A stretch of 15,712 nt of DNA from Candidatus Omnitrophota bacterium (GCA_016928375.1 JAFGKX010000085.1:1-15712), one strand, 5' to 3'. Shown: positions 6,901 to 14,422, counted from the first letter of the stretch. Numbers and translations: made by a program. The notes: generated from the letters alone by a model not told the origin.

Positions 6901-9617
6901 AAGACGGACAGGTAGTAATCCCCATAACAGGGCTGCTTTATTCCACAGGCCTTTTAGGGCATATAGGATTAGGGCAGTATTATGGGGAACCTGTTATATA
7001 TGTGGATTCAGCTTTTAACAAACAAAACAGGGCTGCGCAGAGAGAAAGGATAAAAGCGCATGAACGGCATGAAATAGAAAAATGGGAGCAAAAAAGAAAA
7101 GAATTACGCCTGACACATAACCAAATGCGTGAATGGATACGCAGGAATTCCAATTCTCAAGGCACAGGCCTTGCGCAGCAGCTTGCCCAGCAATGGCATG
7201 ACGACGCGCCCTCTATAGACGATATATATAAAATAGATAATTATGTGCGTTTAAATTTTCAATTGGGCCGGCTTATACGTACCATGAACAGGTTATCATT
7301 AACCATCTCTGATAATGAACTGGCATGGCTTGATGCTTCAAATACAATAACAGGGCGTTCATTGGCAGCTGTTATAGAATTTAGCGCTAATGTAGCTGAA
7401 CAATTTGACGGCTTTGCGCGTATAAGAGATGGCCACATCACCGTATTGCTTGATTTATGTGAAGTTTTAAATGATGATGAATTAGCCTGGCTGGTAGGGC
7501 ATGAAATGGGACATGGGAAAATTAAAGCGCAGTTCGATTGGGACGCAAAAGAGCCCGTAGGCGCAGATTCGAAAGATGGAAGGCCTGCTTATTATAGGAC
7601 ATATAATAAAATATATAGCTTATTCGAATTATTAGCCAAGCATGATCCAAGCCTGCTGGAAATCCAAGACTTTGAAGAACAAATGAACAAAGCTATTGCC
7701 CTGGCTCGTCAGGTAATGCCTGATTTAGTTGAAGAATTAGAACGTTTGTCACAACAGGAAGAAAGCCATGTTGATGAATTAGCTGTTTTTATGCTTCAAA
7801 AGGGCGGTTTTGATCCTGCAGCCGTTGTTTCAGCTTACGAAAAAGTGCTTCGCTTTAAATCTGTTTTTAAAGAAAGAGGTACATTAATACCGAGAATGGG
7901 TGGTTTAAGATATGAGAGCCACCCGGATGATAGCGATAGGCTTTCGGCTATGGCTGAATATATCCATAAATACAATACCGAAGCAACAGATGATATTTAT
8001 GTCGGGGAAGCAGATGTCGTCCTCGCTGCCGGCGAACCAGCGCAAGGCGAAGCAGCAGGAGAAAATTTAGGCAACGCAATAAATCTGCAAGGCCTTGTCG
8101 CATGTCAGGACATTACATTTGGGCCTGATGGCCGATATAAAGTAGAAAATGGACGCGTAAACATGGCTGAAAATATAAGGGTATTAAAATTTAGCCGTAC
8201 ATTAACGGATGCCAAAGGTAATCAAATGCAGGATGACGGCATAGTGGTAAAAGATAAAGCAGGGGTATTTTACATACTGGTAAGAGAAGATGCTGAAGAT
8301 AGAATGAAAGATTCCCTTGAACATGAACTTAGGGCATGTCTTGCAATACAAAATGGTGTCCAGACTAGTTATGAAACAAGGCCTACGGATATCGTGGGAA
8401 TTGAAGATGGGAAATTACGCCTTTCAGTAAGAGAGGCGGAAATGGTCCCACCCATTTCGCCTGATTGGGTCTTGAGCGCTACGTCTATAGAAAGAGTAAT
8501 GCAAAACACAAAGCCCGGGCAGGGTGTAATAGTAGCGGCAAATGCCGGGCCGCTCAGGCAAAGCCATATAAGGAGTGCTGCAAATGATTACATAGGTAAA
8601 TTAAGCGTGCAGCCTATAGGTATCAAACAGACACAAATAGAAATAGAAATAATTCTGCAAAGGGCAAGAAACTTATTGCATACTAAAGAAGCATTGGCAT
8701 TATTCGATGCAAACATTAGTGCGTTGGTAAAAATTGCATATGCTAGTTTTATAGGAGGCAGGCTAGCAGATGAAGAAATAATGCAGGCACTGACAGATTT
8801 TTTTGAAAGAAAAACGAATTTGGCTCAAGCCCAGACTGAGGGGGTTTCCATGACGCAGGCAAAACCGGGAACACCAGCTTCGGGTATAGCGAAAATCTTT
8901 GCTGAAACAGAAACTGCAGCCGGGCAAATATCAGAACAGGCGATATTGATTATGAATAAACCTAATGCTGTTTTTGATGAAAATTTCCCGGGACAATTAG
9001 CAATCATTCTCAGTACAAGAATTATTGATAGAGCGCGTGATGAAGCATTGCTCAAAGAAATAGCCAAAAGGACAACAGCAAAAGAACCAGGCAAAAAGGG
9101 TAAATTTATGGTTTTTGCTGTAAACGAAACTGAAAGACGGCAGCTTATCAGTATGGATGTCGGTTTCAACCTTTCCAATGTCAGTTTGATCAGCGATGTC
9201 TTGGCAGTCGAAGAAGAGGATGGGTTAAGGGATAATATAGCAGGGCAAATTGCGCAAGCTTCATTAAATCTGCAGGGCAGGCGTGCACAGGCAGTTGGAA
9301 TAGCAGTTGAGGCAGAGCTTGCCAGAGACGCACATGCGCAGTTAGCAGAAAAATCTACCCGGGGGATACCAACTAAGGGGATATTTATATCTTCGCAGGA
9401 ACTGCCGAAACTGGATGTTGTTGAAACAGAAGCAAGAAATATGGTATTCTTTGAACTGATATTCGCTCAACTTGTTATGTTTTTTGATAATCCCATAAGA
9501 AATGAAAGCTTACCCGGCAGTATACTGAGCATTCTGCCGGCAATAACAAGTGCGCAATTTACGCAAAGAATAGATTCTATGAGGCATGAAGTAGAGGCAG
9601 TCGCAAGCCAGGCGTAA
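3948..9617 (+). CDS. Giant secreted multidomain protein with TIKI/TraB/ChaN-like and M48 metallopeptidase modules
   Basis: The 1889-residue protein begins with a signal peptide: a Lys-rich n-region, a hydrophobic stretch at residues ~15-28, and cleavage likely after APAYA near 36. Residues ~85-540 carry HIQDRH (92-97), LSLEGAS (E125) and ILITGGFHTSGI (H512), a pattern resembling the TIKI/TraB/ChaN-EreA superfamily; this assignment is tentative. Two repeat insertions lie inside it (246-258 and 325-358). Residues 615-675 are Asp-Pro-Leu repeats. An M48-type zinc peptidase lies around 1060-1350: HEMGH at 1185-1189, E1272 in ESHVDELAVFML as probable third ligand with D1276, GGFDP, and SHPDDSDR. 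The region after ~1360 is unrecognised. There is no Shine-Dalgarno site. The gene is monocistronic and convergent with the AsmA-like gene. It probably acts in the periplasm or outside; the substrate is unknown. Confidence 0.85.
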   Translation: MKQKHSLYINDSIKKIVSIILIVTFSLTSAPAPAYAGTTLFKTKSYAQRYVQEENKQLNNISKDPSLVDITAKYGRIIERYQGTDSAKTIIHIQDRHIDETAQFNIAAIIEELTRKYNIYMLSLEGASKELDMSFYDKFADGGIKEKVVKFFVTQALFTGSEYYKITHKSQYLKTIGAEDKKLYLKHLASYKENQPDKESVLYLIKAVKNALDQLKDKIYSNDLKAVDDAASKYKDKAISLADYLSVIASPEGAKQSQYPNVSAFLSLAKEEKQINFTKAQNERDALMKELSGVLKEEALKELLEKSIAFKLGKITDREFYGYLSVIARKTDLSRAKSREGLTKQSQDGLATGSAISNYKELSAYIDYLNALVKIDYLKLFDEIEALEEETAAALCKNDAQLKLYQYAKAAGLLLDLYDLKLTKDKLYYINSRPEYFDIRNMQLFLKENFVRYGINIPDKALSGSIGKEAFAHSMNFYQIALKRDIALVENTLRNMYSNRKDKAILITGGFHTSGITNILKEKGISYIVICPNLSDKDYEKLYSDRINGVIPDAAALAGAFNSMLIPALATGDIAPAQTGQVESGFATVFNTAGAAAARSELLQPLSANGGVLADPLDPGLPKGDLLDPLDPGLLKGDLVDPLPKPPIDGGILADPLDHGLFIGDLVEPLPEPGPSIIVENDSVKSGLIKIKDILLKVRHDPALTDVERFAVWFALTQEGVLPVILGLRALGGAGYIFFDFGENYLSERIVSYIQDILKTFNPRLNVRLYKSGDDGLSLDFINLDKARQVILDSDLFTEEEKQHIGQSDSELINFILNGLGHRVGLLFGFPETEVREFLAKTGPSPEGHAVNVINPLTMYGQDQIGIAWKAIDPDSQDNLTAKARFDAFFKLAGEILDTPEIIPEQPSRQDLIRHQLLNGLGITKTAPLPTSPGDDVALAAGKDRKPIHRDVHHAIEEGLPEDLRDFGDKPEAEQKRLLEKYRDKDGQVVIPITGLLYSTGLLGHIGLGQYYGEPVIYVDSAFNKQNRAAQRERIKAHERHEIEKWEQKRKELRLTHNQMREWIRRNSNSQGTGLAQQLAQQWHDDAPSIDDIYKIDNYVRLNFQLGRLIRTMNRLSLTISDNELAWLDASNTITGRSLAAVIEFSANVAEQFDGFARIRDGHITVLLDLCEVLNDDELAWLVGHEMGHGKIKAQFDWDAKEPVGADSKDGRPAYYRTYNKIYSLFELLAKHDPSLLEIQDFEEQMNKAIALARQVMPDLVEELERLSQQEESHVDELAVFMLQKGGFDPAAVVSAYEKVLRFKSVFKERGTLIPRMGGLRYESHPDDSDRLSAMAEYIHKYNTEATDDIYVGEADVVLAAGEPAQGEAAGENLGNAINLQGLVACQDITFGPDGRYKVENGRVNMAENIRVLKFSRTLTDAKGNQMQDDGIVVKDKAGVFYILVREDAEDRMKDSLEHELRACLAIQNGVQTSYETRPTDIVGIEDGKLRLSVREAEMVPPISPDWVLSATSIERVMQNTKPGQGVIVAANAGPLRQSHIRSAANDYIGKLSVQPIGIKQTQIEIEIILQRARNLLHTKEALALFDANISALVKIAYASFIGGRLADEEIMQALTDFFERKTNLAQAQTEGVSMTQAKPGTPASGIAKIFAETETAAGQISEQAILIMNKPNAVFDENFPGQLAIILSTRIIDRARDEALLKEIAKRTTAKEPGKKGKFMVFAVNETERRQLISMDVGFNLSNVSLISDVLAVEEEDGLRDNIAGQIAQASLNLQGRRAQAVGIAVEAELARDAHAQLAEKSTRGIPTKGIFISSQELPKLDVVETEARNMVFFELIFAQLVMFFDNPIRNESLPGSILSILPAITSAQFTQRIDSMRHEVEAVASQA
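4684..4720. repeat. Palindromic repeat element, copy C (partial, in frame in the giant gene)
   Basis: CCGTCATTGCGAG (4684-4696), a small AGCCCC/GGGGC hairpin and GAAGCAATCTC form the left half of the element; no right half remains. It is translated as SVIASPEGAKQSQ (residues 246-258) without disturbing the frame. Confidence 0.75.
4921..5017. repeat. Palindromic repeat element, copy D (long, in frame in the giant gene)
   Basis: It begins CCGTCATTGCGAGG (4921-4934). Bases 4922-4986 match the reverse complement of copy A (499-565) apart from a few substitutions and single-base indels. A decayed right part contains GACGGGCTCGCAA (4989-5001), identical to 3215-3227 of copy B. It is translated as residues ~325-357, beginning SVIARKTDLSR, without a stop or frameshift. 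Confidence 0.8.
5790..5972 (+). repeat. Tandem 13-residue Asp-Pro-Leu repeats in the giant protein
   Basis: About four and a half units of 39-42 bases encode DPLDPGLPKGDLL, DPLDPGLLKGDLV, a diverged DPLPKPPIDGGILA, DPLDHGLFIGDLV and the partial EPLPEPGPS (residues 615-675). The Pro- and Asp-rich, low-complexity make-up suggests an extended linker between the N-terminal module and the rest. The first two units are the closest to each other. Confidence 0.8.
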
Positions 9618-9622
9618 AGAAA

Positions 9623-12430
9623 TTAGTCGAATATCTTGCCGAGGGCGTCTTTGATTTTATCCACCACTTTTTCTTTTAGCATTTTTTCTACGGCGAAAGG
9701 AACCACCGAATATTTTGGCTTATCTATTGTACCTGTCAGCCGTATTTCCACTATATAAGCCCCGGCTTCTTTAAGCACAGCGGACGCTATTTTTCCGAAA
9801 TTTGTGGTCATTTTTACTATATCTTCCGCAAACCTTCCGGTAATATTAAAATCAAGCGTGCCATCAAAGCCCACAGAACCTTCCCATAAAATCGCAGCTT
9901 TCTGGCTAAGCATTTTAAAATCACTTGTGTATAGCCTTTTGTTGGAAATCGAAAAATTACCGAACGCATCCGTTAATGTCAGGTATTCGGCGGGAATGCC
10001 CAGTAGTATATCCACAAGGCCATAAACTACCGGAAAATCCCCGAGATAGCCTTCCTGCACCTGAAGCCAGCCGTTGCCTTTAAGCGAATTTTCATCATCA
10101 AAATAGCCGTTTAACGCCGCTGCGCCGGAAATTAAGCCCTTTATTTTCTCGGTCTTAGATGAAAGTTTTGCATCCAAAACTGCTTTTTGCAGGTCTATGT
10201 TGTTTGCGTTTATGTTTATCAGATATGGTTTTTTCTCTGCCTCTAAATTTAACCTTCCAGTTACATTGACTACTCCGCCGTAAGGATTTAAAGTCAGGCT
10301 TGTTGCGGATATAAGTTTATCCTCTTTGATAAGCCCCAGGTTCATGCTGCCAAGATTAAGTTTTCCCAGTTTTAAATTAGCAGCCTGAAAAACAGCCTGC
10401 AGATTTGGCTGCCGGAAATTTTTGACATAACCGTTTAATCCGGCAATAGAATAAGTTTTGTATGAGGCGTTAAGCCCCTGCACGTTTAGAAGTTCTCCGT
10501 CGATAGTTACAATACCCTTTAGATTAAGGTCCTTTGATTCCAGAGAGGCATCTATGACAGGCTTATCGAACCTGCTGACAAAACCGCTTGAGATATATAA
10601 GTTGTTTTTATAGCTGCATGACAATTTATCCCAGCTAAGGCGGTCTTTTTCAAAAATAAGCCCGGCGTTTATATCATTTATTGAATCTTTTAAATATGCT
10701 GTTGAGGCGCTGCCTGCGGATAATTTTATATAGCCCTTATAGGTGAAAGGCTCGGATTTTTTATCTGTATTTTTTATTTCAATATCAAGATCCGCTATTC
10801 CTGTCAAATTTATATCAGCGAGCTTTTCTTTTATAGTATCGGGCAGGCTTAGTATAAGTTTATTTACGTCCAATTCCCTGGCAGAGATTTTTATGTTTAT
10901 GCCGGCAGGTTCTTTCGCGTAATCAAGGTTTCCTGAGACAAATACCCTGGAGCCGCTCACGTATCCGGTAAGATCTTTTATGGTTGCGGATTTAGTCTGA
11001 AACAATACTTCGCCTTTGGCGTTTTCGATAAAAGGCAGGCTGCTTGATACGCCTATTGTTGCTTTGTCAAACAGCATAGTTCCTTTATAGTGGCTGATAG
11101 TTTTACCGGTTGTATCCAGGCCGAATTCTCCGCGTATATCAAAATTACCTTCTGCCGAAAAGCTATCGCTTCCAAGCTTAAGAGACTTTAAGCCTGAGAC
11201 GCCTTTTATTATATATCCGGTTTTTTTATCTCCGGATAAAACGGCATCGATTTTTACAATTCCCTCTAAAAGCCCGAAATTTTTAGAATTTTTTAGATTT
11301 ACAATATCAAACTCAGATGCTATATTGATTTTTACTTTTGGATCTTTTAGTGGATTCGCTATTGTGCCGCTTAAGGTTATAGGGCCTTCGTATATACTGC
11401 CTTCGAATGTTTTTATATCCCATAATTTTGTCTGTAAGGTGCCTGAAGAGTTGGCTATTCTAATTTTGTCCATATAAGGATTGTCAAGCAGGGCCATAGC
11501 GTTAGCTATATTATAATTTATGTCATAAAACAAGCTATCGGGATTACCTATTTCAAAAGAGATGTTTCCGTGCGCGTTGCCGCTTCCTCTTAGGCGCGCA
11601 TTTAAAGCAGCGATATCGCTGTTGTACAATTGGGCTTTTCCGTTTAGTTTTATTTTTTTTAAGCCAACGGCTGAAATGGCTGCTTTTATATCTAATGAAC
11701 CGGATGTGAGTTTAAAATTATCCGATGCGCTGTAAACATTAAGGTAATCGGCAGGCAAAAGGTCTTTGACATCTATGGTTAAGGATAAATTTTTGTTCTG
11801 TATATAATAGTTCCCAGAAGCGGAAACAGCGGTAGCAGGAGAGTTGTCGTTGGGCGCATTTGCGGAAAAAGAAAAACTTAAAGCGCGCGGAAGGGATAAA
11901 CCTATTTTTCCTTCAGGTACGTCTATAGTTCTGGAAAACGCAGCGTTGTTGTAGTTGTCGCTGAAAAATATTTTAGATCCCGAAAAAGATACCCTTATTA
12001 TGTAAATCTGCGGCAGCTTCCCGTTTTTAACGGAGGCAGGTTGTATATTCCAGGCGCCTTTTTCGTCCCTTTTTATGGTGGCTTGAGCAGACAGCACATC
12101 AATAAACGGAACCATTACTTTTATACCGCTGAAAGACGGCACAGGAACGGCCTTAAAATATATTTTATCGGCAGAAAACAGCGTCTCCTGTGGTTTTTGT
12201 TTGTCCGCAACAATTATATCGGATAGTTCAAAACCTTTGATTAAATTAAATTTTAATTTTTTTATTTTAACGGTGTAATTTGTCTGCTTTTCGATACTCT
12301 GTATCAGAAAGGATTTTATCTTTTGCGGTATTATGCTTTGGTTTAAGTACCATATAAGAAGGTAAGAACTGGCAATGATTATTACCAGGGAGATAAATAT
12401 AATATATAGCCTGGCTATTATTTTATTCAT
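9623..12430 (-). CDS. AsmA-like envelope protein with one N-terminal membrane anchor
   Basis: The 935-residue protein has one hydrophobic segment at residues ~8-28 with a short N-terminal tail, then a long series of alternating beta-strand-like stretches ('GSLDIKAAISA', 'LSGTIANPLKDPKVKINI', 'VNVTGRLNLEAEKKPYLI') typical of AsmA/TamB/YhdP-type repeating beta-groove proteins. The end (FGNFSISNKRLYTSDFKML, then GSVGFDGTLDFNITGRF and LTGTIDKPKYSV) resembles the AsmA C-terminal region. By family knowledge it would sit in the inner membrane, extend into the periplasm, and serve outer-membrane lipid transport or assembly. No catalytic motif is expected or seen. The ATG at 12430 is the only start that keeps the anchor. 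A strong promoter lies directly upstream with almost no leader. The gene is convergent with the giant gene, 5 bases between stops, and no terminator is visible between them. Which subfamily it belongs to is not clear. Confidence 0.8.
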   Translation of the reverse strand: MNKIIARLYIIFISLVIIIASSYLLIWYLNQSIIPQKIKSFLIQSIEKQTNYTVKIKKLKFNLIKGFELSDIIVADKQKPQETLFSADKIYFKAVPVPSFSGIKVMVPFIDVLSAQATIKRDEKGAWNIQPASVKNGKLPQIYIIRVSFSGSKIFFSDNYNNAAFSRTIDVPEGKIGLSLPRALSFSFSANAPNDNSPATAVSASGNYYIQNKNLSLTIDVKDLLPADYLNVYSASDNFKLTSGSLDIKAAISAVGLKKIKLNGKAQLYNSDIAALNARLRGSGNAHGNISFEIGNPDSLFYDINYNIANAMALLDNPYMDKIRIANSSGTLQTKLWDIKTFEGSIYEGPITLSGTIANPLKDPKVKINIASEFDIVNLKNSKNFGLLEGIVKIDAVLSGDKKTGYIIKGVSGLKSLKLGSDSFSAEGNFDIRGEFGLDTTGKTISHYKGTMLFDKATIGVSSSLPFIENAKGEVLFQTKSATIKDLTGYVSGSRVFVSGNLDYAKEPAGINIKISARELDVNKLILSLPDTIKEKLADINLTGIADLDIEIKNTDKKSEPFTYKGYIKLSAGSASTAYLKDSINDINAGLIFEKDRLSWDKLSCSYKNNLYISSGFVSRFDKPVIDASLESKDLNLKGIVTIDGELLNVQGLNASYKTYSIAGLNGYVKNFRQPNLQAVFQAANLKLGKLNLGSMNLGLIKEDKLISATSLTLNPYGGVVNVTGRLNLEAEKKPYLININANNIDLQKAVLDAKLSSKTEKIKGLISGAAALNGYFDDENSLKGNGWLQVQEGYLGDFPVVYGLVDILLGIPAEYLTLTDAFGNFSISNKRLYTSDFKMLSQKAAILWEGSVGFDGTLDFNITGRFAEDIVKMTTNFGKIASAVLKEAGAYIVEIRLTGTIDKPKYSVVPFAVEKMLKEKVVDKIKDALGKIFD

Positions 12431-12438
12431 TACAGCAG

Positions 12439-12466
12439 ATTATATATTGTATTTGCGCTAAGTCAA
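12439..12466 (-). promoter_or_regulatory. Near-consensus sigma70 promoter of the AsmA-like gene, probably leaderless
   Basis: On the minus strand TTGACT (12466-12461) and a perfect TATAAT (12444-12439) are 16 bases apart. Only eight bases, CTGCTGTA, separate TATAAT from the ATG at 12430. Transcription should start at 12433-12430, giving a leader of 0-3 bases and no room for a ribosome site. Confidence 0.65.
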
Positions 12467-12471
12467 GAGGG

Positions 12472-12525
12472 AAAATTGTGATAGCCGCCTATTTTGAATA
12501 AAAAATAGGCGGCTATCACAATTTT
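12472..12525 (-). terminator. Perfect 24-bp inverted repeat, probable intrinsic terminator of the polyamine/ttcA operon
   Basis: The arms at 12472-12495 and 12502-12525 are perfect reverse complements around a 6-base loop. The core GTGATAGCCGCC is GC-rich and the outer ends are AAAATT/AATTTT, so the leftward transcript ends its hairpin in a U-run. The right arm includes two bases of the stop codon of the TtcA-like gene. It insulates that operon from the AsmA promoter just downstream. The stem is longer than most intrinsic terminators and is symmetrical, so it could also work on the other strand. Confidence 0.75.
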
Positions 12526-13237
12526 ACGGAAGATATGCCTTTTTGATATTCCTCATGCTCTTAAACAGGTTCTTTTTTATATCAGGAGAAGCTTTCTTTA
12601 ATTGCGATATCAGGTTTCTTACGAATGAGCGCCTTGTTTTTTTTCCGTATGGGCAGGCATAAGGCATAGGGGGGATGTTTTTTTCTTTCGCGTATTTTTC
12701 TATTAAATGTTTTTCTAGATATACAAACGGGCGTATTATATGAAACTTTCCTTTAAACATTTTAAGTTTAGCAGGCATTGCGCTTACCTCGCCGTTAAAC
12801 AAAATATTCATAAGATAAGTTTCTATTATATCGTCGAGGTGGTGGCCAAACACAACCTTTTTGCATTTAAGGCGGTTTGCTAATTTAAATAACATCTCCC
12901 GCCTTTTCCACGAGCACCAAAAACACGGAGTTTTGTTTATGCCTGGCTTTCTGCCGTCTTTTAAGTCGAGTTTTACAATGTGGCATTTTATGCCTTTTTT
13001 CTTAAGGTAATTTTCGATAACCCGGGCATTTTTGTTATTAAGATTTACGTGCGCGGCTATTATTTTATATTTTATTGGGATGAATTTAAGGCGTTCATTC
13101 AGGATGTCTAAGAGCGCGAGGCTGTCCGTACCGGATACGCACATAAGGATCCTATCGTCCTTTGACAGCATTTTGTAATCATGCAGGGCTTTGCCTACGA
13201 TCTTGCTTGTATAATATTCAGTGCCGGTAGTCTTCAA
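12524..13237 (-). CDS. TtcA-like tRNA 2-thiocytidine synthetase with a shortened PP-loop
   Basis: TtcA enzymes adenylate cytidine 32 of tRNA with a PP-loop and deliver sulphur using a [4Fe-4S] cluster. This 237-residue protein shows the family layout: N-terminal helix (SKIVGKALHDYKML), PP-loop CVSGTDSLALLDIL (33-46), CFWCSWKRREML with Cys105/Cys108, GHHLDDIIET (131-140), RPFVYLEKHLIEKYA, and ACPYGKKTRRS with Cys195. The three cysteines fit the cluster ligands. The odd point is SGTDS in place of the usual SGGxDS, one residue shorter. The start is a TTG at 13237, one base after the decarboxylase stop; the first ATG (residue 23) would remove a conserved helix. It is the last gene of a leftward operon and is followed by a strong hairpin. 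TtcA fits better than TilS or TtuA, but the altered loop leaves the substrate open. Confidence 0.75.
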   Translation of the reverse strand: MKTTGTEYYTSKIVGKALHDYKMLSKDDRILMCVSGTDSLALLDILNERLKFIPIKYKIIAAHVNLNNKNARVIENYLKKKGIKCHIVKLDLKDGRKPGINKTPCFWCSWKRREMLFKLANRLKCKKVVFGHHLDDIIETYLMNILFNGEVSAMPAKLKMFKGKFHIIRPFVYLEKHLIEKYAKEKNIPPMPYACPYGKKTRRSFVRNLISQLKKASPDIKKNLFKSMRNIKKAYLP

Positions 13238-13238
13238 T

Positions 13239-14390
13239 TTATTTGTTTATATAAACAACCTTGGCAGGAGGGAAGCCGTTAAAATACGTCGAAGAAGCGA
13301 TGCTATAAGCGCCTATATTCTCGGCATATAAAAGATCCCCTATTTCAAGCTCAGGCAGCTCTTCCGCTACGGATATCGTATCGAAAGCGTCGCATGTCGG
13401 CCCGAAAGCAGAGCATACTTTTTTTTCGCCGTCCTTGAAGGATTTTAACGGGTATTGGCAGTGATCGAACACTATGCCTGAAAAGGTATGATATACTCCG
13501 TCGTTTAAATAATAACATGTTTTTCCGTCGCGTACGGCCTTGCCTATTATTTTCGTAATAAGCGTGCCCGCGTTTGCTACCATGAATCTGCCCGGCTCGG
13601 CAAGTATTTGGATATCTTCCGGAAAAAGCCTTTTTATTTCGGTGTTTAATTTTCTCGCTAAAGTAGTGAAGGACCTTACCTTCGAATTATATTTTACCGG
13701 GAATCCTCCGCCTATATCGAGTATTTTTATTTCGTAGCCGCGGGATTCCGATTCTTTTAGGATGGATGCTGAAAGCTGCAGCGCCTGCATGTAATTTTCA
13801 AAATTGTTGCACTGGCTTCCTACGTGAAAGCTTATTCCTTCAACCACAAGGTCCGATTCGAAAGCGTCGCATATAAGATCGACCGCCTCAGACGGATGTG
13901 CGCCGAACTTTGAGGAAAGTTCTACCATTGAACCGGTATTGGGGACTCTTATCCTGAGCACAAGCCCCGCATGAGGGCAGTGTTGTTTTATTTTTTTCAG
14001 TTCTTCAGCATTGTCAAAAGTTACTAGTGGTTTGTAATGGTCGAGCTTCTGAAGTGTTTCTATGGGTTTTATGGTATTCGCGTAAATTACCTTATCCCAG
14101 ATAAAATCCTCCTGCTCTTTTTTCGGAAGCATTTTTATATTTTCATATACTATCATAAACTCCGGCAAGGATGCCACATCGAAGCTTGCACCCATTTCAT
14201 ACAGCGTTTTTACTATTTCTCGGTCGGAATTTGCCTTTACCGCGTAATATACCTGTATCCGCGGCAGGTGTTCTTTGAATTCCTTATAATTCTGCCTTAT
14301 TTTTTCAAGGTCTACAACAAATGTAGGCGTGCCATGCTGTTCGGCTATTTTAAGCAGATGTTCCGTAGTGTCTTGCGTTGCTATTTCCAT
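13239..14390 (-). CDS. Fold-III PLP-dependent ornithine/lysine-type decarboxylase
   Basis: It decarboxylates ornithine (possibly also lysine) to putrescine or cadaverine in the cytoplasm. The 383-residue alanine-racemase-fold enzyme has YYAVKANSD with PLP-binding Lys52, FDVAS, LSSKFGAH (159-165), SFHVGSQC (His189), DIGGGFP (225-231), AEPGRFMV (264-271) and FGPTCDAFD, with catalytic Cys333 and Asp334 completing the active site across the dimer. GPTCD argues for ornithine decarboxylase over diaminopimelate, arginine or carboxynorspermidine decarboxylases. AAGGAGA (14407-14401) precedes the ATG by 10 bases. The homospermidine synthase gene lies 32 bases upstream, so putrescine is the likely product and substrate of that partner. 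The ornithine/lysine preference cannot be settled by eye. Confidence 0.9.
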   Translation of the reverse strand: MEIATQDTTEHLLKIAEQHGTPTFVVDLEKIRQNYKEFKEHLPRIQVYYAVKANSDREIVKTLYEMGASFDVASLPEFMIVYENIKMLPKKEQEDFIWDKVIYANTIKPIETLQKLDHYKPLVTFDNAEELKKIKQHCPHAGLVLRIRVPNTGSMVELSSKFGAHPSEAVDLICDAFESDLVVEGISFHVGSQCNNFENYMQALQLSASILKESESRGYEIKILDIGGGFPVKYNSKVRSFTTLARKLNTEIKRLFPEDIQILAEPGRFMVANAGTLITKIIGKAVRDGKTCYYLNDGVYHTFSGIVFDHCQYPLKSFKDGEKKVCSAFGPTCDAFDTISVAEELPELEIGDLLYAENIGAYSIASSTYFNGFPPAKVVYINK

Positions 14391-14400
14391 GGTTTTGGCG

Positions 14401-14407
14401 TCTCCTT
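14401..14407 (-). promoter_or_regulatory. Ribosome binding site of the decarboxylase gene
   Basis: AAGGAGA on the minus strand lies 10 bases before the ATG at 14390, in the 32-base gap after the homospermidine synthase stop. It fixes the decarboxylase start. Confidence 0.7.
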
Positions 14408-14422
14408 GTTATGGTTTATTTT

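Noticed and set aside
9604..9640. Bidirectional terminator between the giant gene and the AsmA-like gene
   Set aside because: Only five bases separate the stops and no stem-loop with a T-run can be drawn there.
9804..10025. Open frame on the + strand opposite the AsmA-like gene, and similar frames opposite the giant gene (6209-6523, 8825-9178)
   Set aside because: They have no ribosome sites, no recognisable motifs, and lie wholly antisense to clearly coding sequence; they follow from codon bias of the real genes.
13160..13171. ATG at residue 23 as the start of the TtcA-like protein
   Set aside because: It would remove the N-terminal helix (SKIVGKALHDYKM) that TtcA relatives share; the TTG one base after the previous stop fits better.
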